The translations under genes were made by a program, and so were the position numbers. This document shows positions 7,772-15,934 of a stretch of 51,781 bases of DNA, piece after piece. Origin of the DNA: Oscillospiraceae bacterium (GTDB taxonomy: Bacteria; Bacillota; Clostridia; Oscillospirales; Oscillospiraceae); the NCBI GenBank assembly GCA_017439425.1, contig JAFSJE010000025.1, positions 1-51,781 on the forward strand, given 5' to 3'. How positions within the stretch are numbered: the first letter of the stretch is position 1; each line of letters opens with the position of its first letter. The notes below the pieces were generated by a model. The model was not told where the DNA came from and made no database searches. It saw only the letters and a program-made list of their open reading frames with translations.

Positions 7772-10132
7772 TTAGTCGAATATGGAACCCATTCTGGCAA
7801 CGTAGAGGCTTTTTAGTTCCACGGTGCCGTCGGAATATAGCTCGATAAGATGCGAATCCTTTGATTCCGGGTATGCGCGTATGCTGATCGCCTTGCTGTT
7901 TTCAAAGAAAGCCTCTAAAAGCGAGCGATCGGCATATATTTCAACGCTGAGTACGCCGTCGTCGTTGCTGAGAGCGCCGGAAACGCTCTTGACCTTCGCT
8001 CCCTCGCCCTTGTTCTCGGTCTTTCCGGTGATAAGCCCGTTTTCAACCTCATAGCCGAAGCTCGTCTCATCCCATTTGCCGCCCTTCAGGAGCGTAATGC
8101 CGAAGTCCTTTGCCTCGGAAACGTCCGCTTCCATACGAATATAAAGCATATCGTCCTTTACGTTCGCAAGAAGCGCGTTAGCGTCAGAGAGTGAGATATT
8201 CTTCTCGTCGATGAGAACCTCTTCCTCAAGACTGTGAAGAGCCTCTATCGGCGCTATGCAGAGGTCGGAGCCGTCGTCAGAAAGCCATATACGCCGCGCA
8301 AGTCCGACAGTGTGCGCCCAGCCGGAGGCTCCCTGCTCGGCGGCGCCGCGCTGATCCTGCATAATAGAGAACATATAGGTATTGCCGCTCACGGGATCTA
8401 CGATGCAGCTCGGGCCGGTAAAGACGTTCGCGCCGTAGTCGAGAAGGTGCGGCTCGCCCTCAAATTCTGGGTCGGGCGTGAACTTTCCGGTGTTTACGTC
8501 GAAGTCGCCGAGCCAGTAGTAGACCTTGTTGTCCGCTATCGATGCGGGCGCGGGGGATATTTCAAAGAAATACTTTGTGATCGTGCCGGCCTCGTTCGTG
8601 ACTGGCAGGATTATCGGAAGCTCCCAGCTCGTGCCGTAGAGCGCGGATTGGTTTTTCATCTCATAAACGGGGCCAATATACTGCCAGTCCATATCGACAG
8701 TGCCGTCTGATTTGAGCTCGAGCGTGTCCGTCGTGTAAAGCAGAGCCGTACCGCCCTTTGAGCTTGTGCTTCCCGAGCAGACGAGCATACACCACTTGTC
8801 GCCCTCGCGCCAGATATGCGGGTCGCGGAATTCCCCGGCTCTGCCCTGCCCCGCTTTCTGAATGACCGCAAGCTCATCGCAGATGACCCAGTCGGTAAGC
8901 TCAGGGTCTGCGAGGTCTGCGGGATAGGCGCAGCCTATGTTCTGATTTGATATAAGTCCGTCGTAGTCGCGGAAGCTGTCGTTTCCGGCGGTGAAGAAGA
9001 GGAGCGGCACGCCGTTGGCGTCGAGAGCCGCACCGCCCGACCACACGCCGTCAGGAACTACGCTGCCCTCGGTGGGTACGATAGCCTCCTTGACGGGCTT
9101 CCAGCTCACCATATCGGTGCTGACGAGGTGACCCCAGCAGATATTGCGCCAGTAAGCGCCGGTCATATTCTCCTGAAAGAAAAGGTGATATACGCCGTTA
9201 TAGTAGACCGGAGCGTGCGGCTCGTTCATCCAGAACTGATAGGGACCCCCGTGGAACTGCGGACGGGTGTAGTCGCCCGTGAGAATATTCTGGAGCCATA
9301 TCTCAGAAAATTCGATCTCCGGTATTTTGACGCTCTTGTAATAATCGGCTATCTCCTTATCGCTGAAAGCTGCCGACCAGAGCTTTACCTCGTCGATGTA
9401 GCCCGATGCTACGTTGAGGTATCCGGCTGTGAGGCGCTCCGCCTCGCCGTTTCTGCCGATGAGCAGAGGGCTTCTCTTGGCGGCAGCGATCTCCGCGCCG
9501 TTTTCGACGGAGCGCGAGGCGACCATCTCGCCGTTGAGATATAGCTTCATCTCGCCGCCCTCTGCGTCGAAAACTCCGGTCACGAGGTTCCACTCGTAGC
9601 GCCTGAGGTTATCGCCGTTTGTCCAGACGGTCAGCCAGTCGTCGCCGGTGCCGACCTGGAAGGTGAGTCGCCCGAAGCGCTCATAGCCGAGGAGCACTCC
9701 CTGCTTGTTCTGCTTGCTCGACTGGCTCACGATGCCAGTCGGCGCGTCGGTGCCGTTGTCCGCGCCGTTCGGATCGTCCCACTCGAACATTCTCGGCGCG
9801 ATCCACGCCTGAACCGTCAGCGCCTTGCCCTCCAGCATAACGTCGTTGCGGGTGTAGCTCAGATAGGTAGAGCTGCCGTCGAGCAGAAGGCAGCCGCCGG
9901 AGATTCCGGTCTTGCGCCACTGGGGATCCTGATTATCCATATAGGTCGCGTGGGCAAAATCGTAGTTCAGCTCCTTATCGGGCAGCTTTCCCGCGCTGTC
10001 CTTGACCGTAAGGCCGCTGCCCTCGTCAAAAGCGAGGTGCAAAATCAGGTCCTTCTGGTGGCTGTCCCCACCGCAAGCGGTGAGGACTATCGCCATCAAT
10101 AGGAAGAGGATAATGAAGAGATGCTTTTTCAT
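7772..10132 (-). CDS. Lipid-anchored GH32 fructanase with LamG-like module
   Basis: A 786-residue lipoprotein (lipobox LTAC, Cys20). Residues about 28-265 form a concanavalin/LamG-like sugar-binding module, about 290-600 a GH32 five-bladed propeller, then a C-terminal beta-sandwich. GH32 landmarks are present but divergent: the nucleophile motif WMNDPNG reads WMNEPHAP (Glu304 instead of Asp), RDP is intact (about 436-438), and the acid/base motif WECPD reads WELPI (Glu504 kept). It probably cuts levan, inulin or sucrose-like fructans at the cell surface, if the Glu variant is active. Its ATG overlaps the stop of the upstream binding lipoprotein (ATGA), so the two are translationally coupled. 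The pair is under the LacI-controlled promoter at 12379-12407. Confidence 0.85.
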   Translation of the reverse strand: MKKHLFIILFLLMAIVLTACGGDSHQKDLILHLAFDEGSGLTVKDSAGKLPDKELNYDFAHATYMDNQDPQWRKTGISGGCLLLDGSSTYLSYTRNDVMLEGKALTVQAWIAPRMFEWDDPNGADNGTDAPTGIVSQSSKQNKQGVLLGYERFGRLTFQVGTGDDWLTVWTNGDNLRRYEWNLVTGVFDAEGGEMKLYLNGEMVASRSVENGAEIAAAKRSPLLIGRNGEAERLTAGYLNVASGYIDEVKLWSAAFSDKEIADYYKSVKIPEIEFSEIWLQNILTGDYTRPQFHGGPYQFWMNEPHAPVYYNGVYHLFFQENMTGAYWRNICWGHLVSTDMVSWKPVKEAIVPTEGSVVPDGVWSGGAALDANGVPLLFFTAGNDSFRDYDGLISNQNIGCAYPADLADPELTDWVICDELAVIQKAGQGRAGEFRDPHIWREGDKWCMLVCSGSTSSKGGTALLYTTDTLELKSDGTVDMDWQYIGPVYEMKNQSALYGTSWELPIILPVTNEAGTITKYFFEISPAPASIADNKVYYWLGDFDVNTGKFTPDPEFEGEPHLLDYGANVFTGPSCIVDPVSGNTYMFSIMQDQRGAAEQGASGWAHTVGLARRIWLSDDGSDLCIAPIEALHSLEEEVLIDEKNISLSDANALLANVKDDMLYIRMEADVSEAKDFGITLLKGGKWDETSFGYEVENGLITGKTENKGEGAKVKSVSGALSNDDGVLSVEIYADRSLLEAFFENSKAISIRAYPESKDSHLIELYSDGTVELKSLYVARMGSIFD

Positions 10133-12306
10133 ATAAGATTTTCAGCGAGCTGCCAGGGGATCTCGATCATATCCGTCGTGCCGCCGTCCTTGACGGTATC
10201 GGAGAGATTTGCGTAATCCGGTGCAGTCTCGTAATAGGTAACGACCTCGTCGAAGAAGCCGTGAGCCCAGCCGCCGTCGATGACCTCATCGCAGAGCTGG
10301 ATATAGAGCTCCTCGCCGACGTAAGCGCTGAGGTCGATGACGTAGGTGCCCATGTCAGCCCATGAGCCGCCCGCTCCGACGGAGGGGAAGTTCGCGTCGT
10401 TGAAGCGGGTCTGCTTGTAGTAGCCGATCTGAGTTCCATCAGCCTTGAACACCTTAACTGCTGCCGCGGCGCCGCCCATGCGGACGGAGATGAAGCCGCT
10501 TCCCGCGAGGTTGAATGTGGTGGACTGAACAGTCCAGCCCTCGGGCTCGCCGATGCCGGTGTTCCAGCCGTCGAGATGCCAGTCGCCCGCCTGGTTGTAG
10601 GGAAGCTCCTCGCCCCAGTAGCTGACTGCGCTTATAACACCCGCGGGCTGACCCTCAACAACGCTCCATGCGTCGGAAAGAACTGTCCAGCCTGCGAGAT
10701 TACCCGCCTCGAAGCCGCCGTTTGCGACGGAGTTGTGGTCAGCGACGGCAACAACGGTGAAGCTCGTCTCGGCTGTCTTGCCCTCGTACTCCGCGCCGTA
10801 GGTGACCTTGTAATAGCCCGGCTCGGTCATATCGACAGCGTCAAAGCCGGAGGTGATCTCCTTATCGCCGACAGTGACCTTCGTTACCGCGACGGGAACG
10901 CTCTCGCTGCCGAACTTCGCGCCGGCGTCGGCGATGAACGCGGTGACGTCAACGGTGCCGCACTCAACGACCTGGTTTTCGGCATAGGCCGCGATTGCTA
11001 GGCTCTTGAGAGGTACGGGATAGGGATAGTTGTTGTAGTAGTTTCTGAGGGAGCTGAGATCGTCGTAGGAGGCGGAGGTGTAGGTCTCTGCCTGGATCTT
11101 CTCGATCTGCTCGACCTCGAGATCAGCTACCTCATCCGCTGTGAGGGATACGCGGAAATCATCCACGTTGATGAACGCGAAGCCGCCGTTCGAGCCGTCG
11201 TTTGCGTCAACTACCTTGAGGTAGACCACTCTGCCGATATATTCGGAGGCGTCCATGTACATTCTGAGGAGCGTGAGCGCCAGCGCGGGATCGGAGAAGT
11301 AGTCGTTCGTGACCTTTATAAGCTCCTCGTCGGTGCTGCCGTCGCAGAGAGCAACGTAGCTGCCGCCGTTGCCGGAGCCCATCATGAAGGTGATGTAGCC
11401 GTCGCCGGCGAGAGTGAACTTCTTCGTGCGGATAGCGCCGGTAAGGCTCTCCTGAATGGTTCCGTTGTTGGAGCCGTCGAGGTAATACTCACCGTCGCCG
11501 TAGACCGCGCGGTCAGTCCAGTAATACTGGCTCGTCGGAACGATGGCGGCGCGGCTCAGCGCCTGACCGTCGATGATCTTCCAGCCGGTGAGGTCGCCGG
11601 TCTCGAAGCCGCCGTTTTCGATAGTCGTGGCGGTCTCGTCCTCGACAAAGGGCTTCTCGCCGAACTCCTCGACCTGCCTTGCGTGCTCAGCCTTGGCCGC
11701 CTCGACCTCCGCGTCGGAGGTGAGAACCTTGAACGCGTCGAGGTTTATGTAGCTGAGGTCATTTCCGTCGTCGTTATCGGTGACGACGATGTATATATTC
11801 TTGCCGATGTAGGCGGAGAGGTCGACGACCTTAGTCATAAGGTGCTCGGTGATGAAGGTTCCGTCGCAGTCCTCGTTCGCAACTCTTGCGATAGCCGCGT
11901 CCTTGCCATCCTCGAAGAACTCGACGTAGACCTTGGAGTTGTCCTTGCCGCCGCCCATCTTAAAGGAGATAAAGCCGTTTCCGCCGAGCTTGAAAACGTC
12001 GCTCGTGAGAGTGCCGCGCATCGGGGGATTGCCGCCCGCGGTACCGGCGAAGTAGTATTCGCCGCTCTTCTCCATGGTAACGCCCTTGATTTTTTCGTTG
12101 TTGACTACACCGCGGAAGTTGAAAGCCGCGTCGTGGCGGGTCCAGCCGACCCACTGTCCCTCGCTGACCTCCTCAAAGTCGCCGTTGACTATATCGTCCG
12201 CAACCTTGGAGGCTGTATTTCCGCCGCCCTCTCCGCAGGCGGCAAGGCTCATCACGAGCGCAAAACAGAGTGCAAGAGACAGAATTCTGACTATTCTCTT
12301 CTTCAT
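10129..12306 (-). CDS. Surface lipoprotein with three carbohydrate-binding-like repeats
   Basis: A 725-residue lipoprotein (lipobox LAAC, Cys24) with no catalytic motif. It holds three repeats of about 150-165 residues, each opening NG(D/G)FE...GW and each with an ISF/ITF/ISV-MG core and a closing (Y/V)INLDAF-like strand: about 40-195, 228-385 and 535-695. A bacterial Ig-like domain (about 450-530) lies before the third. Such NGGFE modules are often found in front of clostridial GH32 enzymes; here they are a separate protein overlapped by 4 bases with the GH32 gene. It probably captures fructan at the cell surface and presents it to the enzyme and importer. Start: ATG after GGAG, 5 bases. A consensus promoter and operator lie upstream. 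Confidence 0.75.
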   Translation of the reverse strand: MKKRIVRILSLALCFALVMSLAACGEGGGNTASKVADDIVNGDFEEVSEGQWVGWTRHDAAFNFRGVVNNEKIKGVTMEKSGEYYFAGTAGGNPPMRGTLTSDVFKLGGNGFISFKMGGGKDNSKVYVEFFEDGKDAAIARVANEDCDGTFITEHLMTKVVDLSAYIGKNIYIVVTDNDDGNDLSYINLDAFKVLTSDAEVEAAKAEHARQVEEFGEKPFVEDETATTIENGGFETGDLTGWKIIDGQALSRAAIVPTSQYYWTDRAVYGDGEYYLDGSNNGTIQESLTGAIRTKKFTLAGDGYITFMMGSGNGGSYVALCDGSTDEELIKVTNDYFSDPALALTLLRMYMDASEYIGRVVYLKVVDANDGSNGGFAFINVDDFRVSLTADEVADLEVEQIEKIQAETYTSASYDDLSSLRNYYNNYPYPVPLKSLAIAAYAENQVVECGTVDVTAFIADAGAKFGSESVPVAVTKVTVGDKEITSGFDAVDMTEPGYYKVTYGAEYEGKTAETSFTVVAVADHNSVANGGFEAGNLAGWTVLSDAWSVVEGQPAGVISAVSYWGEELPYNQAGDWHLDGWNTGIGEPEGWTVQSTTFNLAGSGFISVRMGGAAAAVKVFKADGTQIGYYKQTRFNDANFPSVGAGGSWADMGTYVIDLSAYVGEELYIQLCDEVIDGGWAHGFFDEVVTYYETAPDYANLSDTVKDGGTTDMIEIPWQLAENLI

Positions 12307-12349
12307 TTTTACTCCTTCTTGTTATCAGATTTTTGGTTGTTGGTTTTTG

Positions 12350-12364
12350 AAAAATCGTTTCACG
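12350..12364. promoter_or_regulatory. LacI-type operator O1
   Basis: AAAAATCGTTTCACG. The minus strand reads CGTGAAACGATTTTT, nearly identical to three other sites (12490, 17017, 17170). It lies just downstream of the transcription start of the binding-lipoprotein/GH32 operon, a repressing position. Confidence 0.75.
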
Positions 12365-12378
12365 GGTTTGCTGTACTC

Positions 12379-12407
12379 AGTATAATTATCATCATATATA
12401 TTGTCAA
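12379..12407 (-). promoter_or_regulatory. Sigma-A promoter of the binding-lipoprotein/GH32 operon
   Basis: On the minus strand a perfect -35 TTGACA (12402-12407), a 17-bp spacer, then -10 TATACT (12379-12384). Operator O1 lies about 15-30 bases downstream of the -10. Confidence 0.85.
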
Positions 12408-12489
12408 GATTTATGTTTTATAGGCGCTTTAAATTCAGCATAACGCATAAATATCGACCTCTAAAATTGCACAATACAACGATAATATT

Positions 12490-12505
12490 CGTGAAACGAT
12501 ATTTT
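12490..12505. promoter_or_regulatory. LacI-type operator O2 (upstream partner of O1)
   Basis: CGTGAAACGATATTTT, 141 bp from O1 centre to centre and in opposite orientation. The distance and pairing suggest repression by DNA looping. Confidence 0.65.
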
Positions 12506-12514
12506 GATATATAG

Positions 12515-12544
12515 AAAAAGACCGCTTTCAGATTGAAAGCGGTC
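12515..12544 (-). terminator. Terminator of the lacI-to-fructokinase operon
   Basis: On the minus strand GACCGCTTTC and GAAAGCGGTC form a perfect 10-bp stem with a 5-base loop, followed by TTTTT. Confidence 0.92.
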
Positions 12545-12549
12545 TTGCC

Positions 12550-13482
12550 TTACTGTATTTCCTCAAGCTTCGGCATAGCGGGGATCGCACCGTGGCGGCT
12601 CGTTGTGATCGCGGCGGCCTTGTTAGCGAAGTCCGCTATGCGCCGGAGCTCCGCCTCGTCGAGATTTTTCAGTCCGCACTTTGCGATCTGCGAGAGCGCC
12701 GCGCCGAAGAACGTATCGCCCGCGCCGTTCGTGTCCGCGACCTTGACGGGCGGTGTGGGAGAAGTGCCGGTAACGTCCCCGAAGCGGTAGAATGCACCGT
12801 CGGGGCCGAGAGTTACAAATATGAGCGAAATGCCCATATCACTGAGGATCTTTGTGCCCTCAACGGGATCGTCAGTGCCGGTGAGAAGCGGAAGCTCGTT
12901 GTCAGATACCTTCAGAATATCGGCAATTTCAAGCGGCTCCTTCATCCATCTGACGGCGGTTTTCTCGTCCGGCCAGAGGTTTGCTCGGTAGTTCGGGTCG
13001 TAGCTGATTATCGCGCCGCTCTTTTTAGCAAGCTCCGCCGCCTTGAGCGTTGTCGAGCGCGATGGCTCTGTGGTGAGCGATACGGAGCCGAAGTGGAGGA
13101 TTTTTGTGTCCTTCAGAAGCGCCTCGTCAATGTCCTCGATGCAGAGGTTGACGTCCGCGCTCGGGTCGCGGTAGAAGGTGAAGGAGCGCTCGCCCTTTTC
13201 GTCGATGCTGACTACGGCAAGCGTCGTGTGCTCGCGCTCGTCTGCGCTCATACCCTCGACCGAAACGCCGTTCTCAACGAGCACCTTGCGAAGATAATCG
13301 CCGAAGCTGTCGCACCCGACTCTGCCGATGAACGCGGTCTTTGCGCCGAGGCGCGAAGCGGCGACGGCGAGATTCGCGGGCGCGCCGCCGGGATTTGCGT
13401 TGAACTTCGGAATTCCGGCTTCCGTAACGCCGTTCTGAGTAAGGTCAATGAGAATTTCGCCTATTGCAGTTATGTCAGTCAT
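12550..13482 (-). CDS. PfkB-family fructokinase
   Basis: A 310-residue sugar kinase of the PfkB/ribokinase family. The N-terminal signature GGAPANLAVAASRLG and the C-terminal catalytic motif DTNGAGDTFFG (with the base Asp) are intact. Next to two GH32 enzymes it most probably makes fructose-6-phosphate from released fructose and ATP in the cytoplasm. Start ATG 13482 has AAAGGAG 9 bases upstream and overlaps the 3' end of the YcxB-like gene. It is the last gene of the LacI operon, ended by the 12515-12544 hairpin. Confidence 0.92.
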   Translation of the reverse strand: MTDITAIGEILIDLTQNGVTEAGIPKFNANPGGAPANLAVAASRLGAKTAFIGRVGCDSFGDYLRKVLVENGVSVEGMSADEREHTTLAVVSIDEKGERSFTFYRDPSADVNLCIEDIDEALLKDTKILHFGSVSLTTEPSRSTTLKAAELAKKSGAIISYDPNYRANLWPDEKTAVRWMKEPLEIADILKVSDNELPLLTGTDDPVEGTKILSDMGISLIFVTLGPDGAFYRFGDVTGTSPTPPVKVADTNGAGDTFFGAALSQIAKCGLKNLDEAELRRIADFANKAAAITTSRHGAIPAMPKLEEIQ

Positions 13483-13978
13483 CGTTTTCCGCTCCTTTAA
13501 TAATTTCAAGTGCCCTCGTTTCAGATCCCTTTGTAAAGCCGCTTCGGGCAAGAATAATTCCGCTGTTTGAGTCAGTGATGAGAACGAGCGCGTTTTTGCC
13601 CTTAAGCGTTCTCACGATCTCTCCGTATTTCACCGTAAGAGAGCGTTCTCCGGTCTCGACCGTAAGGCTGTTATCATAAAACGAAACCGTGCGCTCCGGG
13701 TCTAAGACCTTTTCCCACGCGCGTTTTGCCTTGCCGTTCGGGATAACCACGTTCGCCCAGAGCCACGCGATCACAAGCACCGCAAGCTCCAGAAGTGCAA
13801 GCACGATCCCGTCACCGTTCCACAGTGCGACGCCGGTCAGAACTGCCCACAGAACACCGAGTCCCGCAAAGAGAAGGTTCAGCAGCTTTCCGTTTTTATC
13901 GCGGTACACAAGACCGTTTGCCTCGTAAAAGAGCTTTTTTGTGAGCGTGCAGGAATTCACGCAGACAGGGTCAGTCAT
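13475..13978 (-). CDS. YcxB-like membrane protein
   Basis: A 167-residue protein with two adjacent membrane helices (about 35-80) and a soluble C-terminal beta-rich domain (about 100-165) resembling the YcxB-like family (FYDNSLTVET, a KYGEI strand). The function of the family is unknown. Both ends overlap neighbouring genes (8 bases each), so it is translationally embedded in the sugar operon and expressed with the fructokinase. Confidence 0.7.
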   Translation of the reverse strand: MTDPVCVNSCTLTKKLFYEANGLVYRDKNGKLLNLLFAGLGVLWAVLTGVALWNGDGIVLALLELAVLVIAWLWANVVIPNGKAKRAWEKVLDPERTVSFYDNSLTVETGERSLTVKYGEIVRTLKGKNALVLITDSNSGIILARSGFTKGSETRALEIIKGAENDD

Positions 13979-14744
13979 TGTTCACCCTCCCCGGATACTT
14001 TTCCGCTATCTCGTCCTCGATTTTCAGCGCCTCGTCAAGGTCGGGATAGACGATGTGCAGCGAGAGAAACAGAATGTACCATATCCCGAGCACCGGTACA
14101 AGAAAAGCAGTCCACGGCAGCAGGAGAAACGCCAGCGCCCACCAAATAAGCTGTAAAAGCGCTGAAAGCATCGTTTTCCAGAAGTATTTGATTATAAAAA
14201 GCAGGCTGTTTTTGAGTCGGATCACGGTAGACTGCGTGAAAATGACGATCTGCGGCCACCATACCGTAAACAGCGCGATGACGATAAGCGTAGAGAGCGC
14301 AATAAGCACAAGCGTCATCGGCGTCACCTTCGCCGCTCCCCACAAAACGAGCGCGCCTCCGAAAACTATGACCGCAAGGTAAGTATTCTGCAAAGCGCCC
14401 GGCAAAAGCGCGTCGCGCCAGTTTTGCCTGAGCGCGCGCTTCCATACAGTCCACCAGTCGCCTTTATCGTCGCGCAGTCGGCGCATTATGAGGTCAACAA
14501 GGCAGCTGTACCCCACTCCCGCGACGGCTCCGCCGACAACGCCGGAGAGAATCGCCACCAAAAGCGAGCGCGACAGTACCGCGAACGCAACGCCCGCGGC
14601 AAGCGGAACGTAGAAAAGAAGCGTGATGAATCCGACCCTCAGAAAATCCTTCCAAGAGCCCTCGAGCACTTCTCTGTACCGCGGAAAGCCGCTCTTTCGC
14701 AGACCCGTGTATTGCTCCCGCTCATCCGGAAAAAATAAGCCCAT
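13971..14744 (-). CDS. DUF624 (YesL-like) membrane protein
   Basis: A 257-residue integral membrane protein with about five helices. The N-terminal MGLFFPDEREQY, conserved WK segments and overall layout fit the DUF624/YesL family, which recurs in Bacillota next to LplA/B/C-type sugar transporters. The role is unknown; a link to transport or cell-surface sugar handling is inference from context. Start ATG 14744 lies 2 bases after the preceding stop region with GGAGGG upstream, rather than an upstream in-frame start. Confidence 0.75.
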   Translation of the reverse strand: MGLFFPDEREQYTGLRKSGFPRYREVLEGSWKDFLRVGFITLLFYVPLAAGVAFAVLSRSLLVAILSGVVGGAVAGVGYSCLVDLIMRRLRDDKGDWWTVWKRALRQNWRDALLPGALQNTYLAVIVFGGALVLWGAAKVTPMTLVLIALSTLIVIALFTVWWPQIVIFTQSTVIRLKNSLLFIIKYFWKTMLSALLQLIWWALAFLLLPWTAFLVPVLGIWYILFLSLHIVYPDLDEALKIEDEIAEKYPGRVNND

Positions 14745-14745
14745 A

Positions 14746-15303
14746 TTAACCCTCCGCACTCTCCGCAAAGTGGATGCCGGAGATGAATTTTTTTAGTATT
14801 TCGTCGCTGTCCGCGCCGCCGTCTGTCATGACCTCGACGCTGATCGCGCCGCCCGGCGCCCTTCCGAAAGCTGCTGACCCTCCGGAATAAGCGCCGTCAG
14901 CCTCCTTTGACGTCATCGTGAGCGTATCAAAGCCCTCGATCTGCGGACCCTCGGCAGCTTCATAGTTCTCTTTTTCGATGCCGAGCCAATCGGCTATGGC
15001 GCTCTCCGGCTTATCTGTCTCCATATAGAGAAGAAGTACCTGCACGGGGTAAGCGACAGCCTCCTTGCCCTCGGAGTTCGTCACCGCTCTGCCCTCGCCC
15101 TTTGCCCAGGCGTAGTAGTAGATGCCGGAAATGCTGAGCACGTCGTTTTCCTCGACAAGCTCGAAGCCCTCCGGCGCCTCAACGCCGATGTGGTCGCCGA
15201 CTCTGACCCACGAATCAGGCCATTCGGGGTGCTTTATCTGCGCAGAACAGGAGGTGGCGAGCATTATAAGCGCAAAGATCAGTATACACAGCCGCTTTTT
15301 CAA
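14746..15303 (-). CDS. Small lipoprotein of unknown function
   Basis: A 185-residue lipoprotein (MLATSC, Cys19). The mature part is a single alpha/beta domain without recognised motifs; it contains VGVEAPEGFELVEE-like strands reminiscent of surface-associated PsbP/LpqN-like folds, but I cannot assign it. The start is TTG 15303, which overlaps the upstream stop (TTGA) and has AAGGAGG upstream. It is embedded between two membrane proteins of the LacI operon. Confidence 0.7.
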   Translation of the reverse strand: MKKRLCILIFALIMLATSCSAQIKHPEWPDSWVRVGDHIGVEAPEGFELVEENDVLSISGIYYYAWAKGEGRAVTNSEGKEAVAYPVQVLLLYMETDKPESAIADWLGIEKENYEAAEGPQIEGFDTLTMTSKEADGAYSGGSAAFGRAPGGAISVEVMTDGGADSDEILKKFISGIHFAESAEG

Positions 15304-15932
15304 CTTAGCGCCTCCTTGATTCTGTCCCACATGGCGATTTCGCTCTCGCGCCCCTCCGCCATCTCTCCGTAGTAGCATCTCCGACCGATAAAAAGCCCCG
15401 TATCTCCGACCGGCAAAACGTAAATATCTCCGCTCTCGGCGGGTTCGCCGTTTTCATCGGCATAGATTTCAAGCTCCCGCTGAAGCTTTTCGGGCTTGTC
15501 TGTAATGAAAAACGCACTCTCGCTTGCTGTGATGTCGGCGATCAGCACAGTATTCGCGGCGTAGTTGTAGTACATCGCCGTCTCCAGATCTCCGCCGTTA
15601 GCCAGCGCGTAGGCGCGGATTTCGACGTTTACGCTTCCGTCGCCGTTTCTGTCGTCTGCAAGGGCAGAAAATCGCTCGTCGAGGTTCTCGACAAGCGCGC
15701 CGTCCGCGGCAGAGTCGGTTACGAGCGCGAAGATATAGTCCGGCTTGACCTGCCCCACGCCAAGAGCGTTCAGCACTATGCTGACGATGATAGCCGCGAG
15801 CACCGCCCAGATGACAAGCCACCATTTATTATAATAGAACCAGTTTTTTATTTTTTCCTCTCGCGTCATAGGCGCTTCGGGAGCAGGCTTCTGCTGTTCC
15901 CGCGCTTTTTTCAGCAGGTATTCGCTCGCCAT
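15300..15932 (-). CDS. Single-pass membrane protein of unknown function
   Basis: A 210-residue protein with a charged cytoplasmic N-terminus (about 1-30), one membrane helix (about 36-58, WWLVIWAVLAAIIVSIV) and an extracytoplasmic domain of about 150 residues. No motif is recognised. It starts 2 bases after the lacI-type gene stop with only a weak SD, so translation is probably coupled. Together with 14746, 13971 and 13475 it forms a conserved-looking set of four envelope proteins between regulator and kinase. Confidence 0.7.
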   Translation of the reverse strand: MASEYLLKKAREQQKPAPEAPMTREEKIKNWFYYNKWWLVIWAVLAAIIVSIVLNALGVGQVKPDYIFALVTDSAADGALVENLDERFSALADDRNGDGSVNVEIRAYALANGGDLETAMYYNYAANTVLIADITASESAFFITDKPEKLQRELEIYADENGEPAESGDIYVLPVGDTGLFIGRRCYYGEMAEGRESEIAMWDRIKEALS

Positions 15933-15934
15933 TT

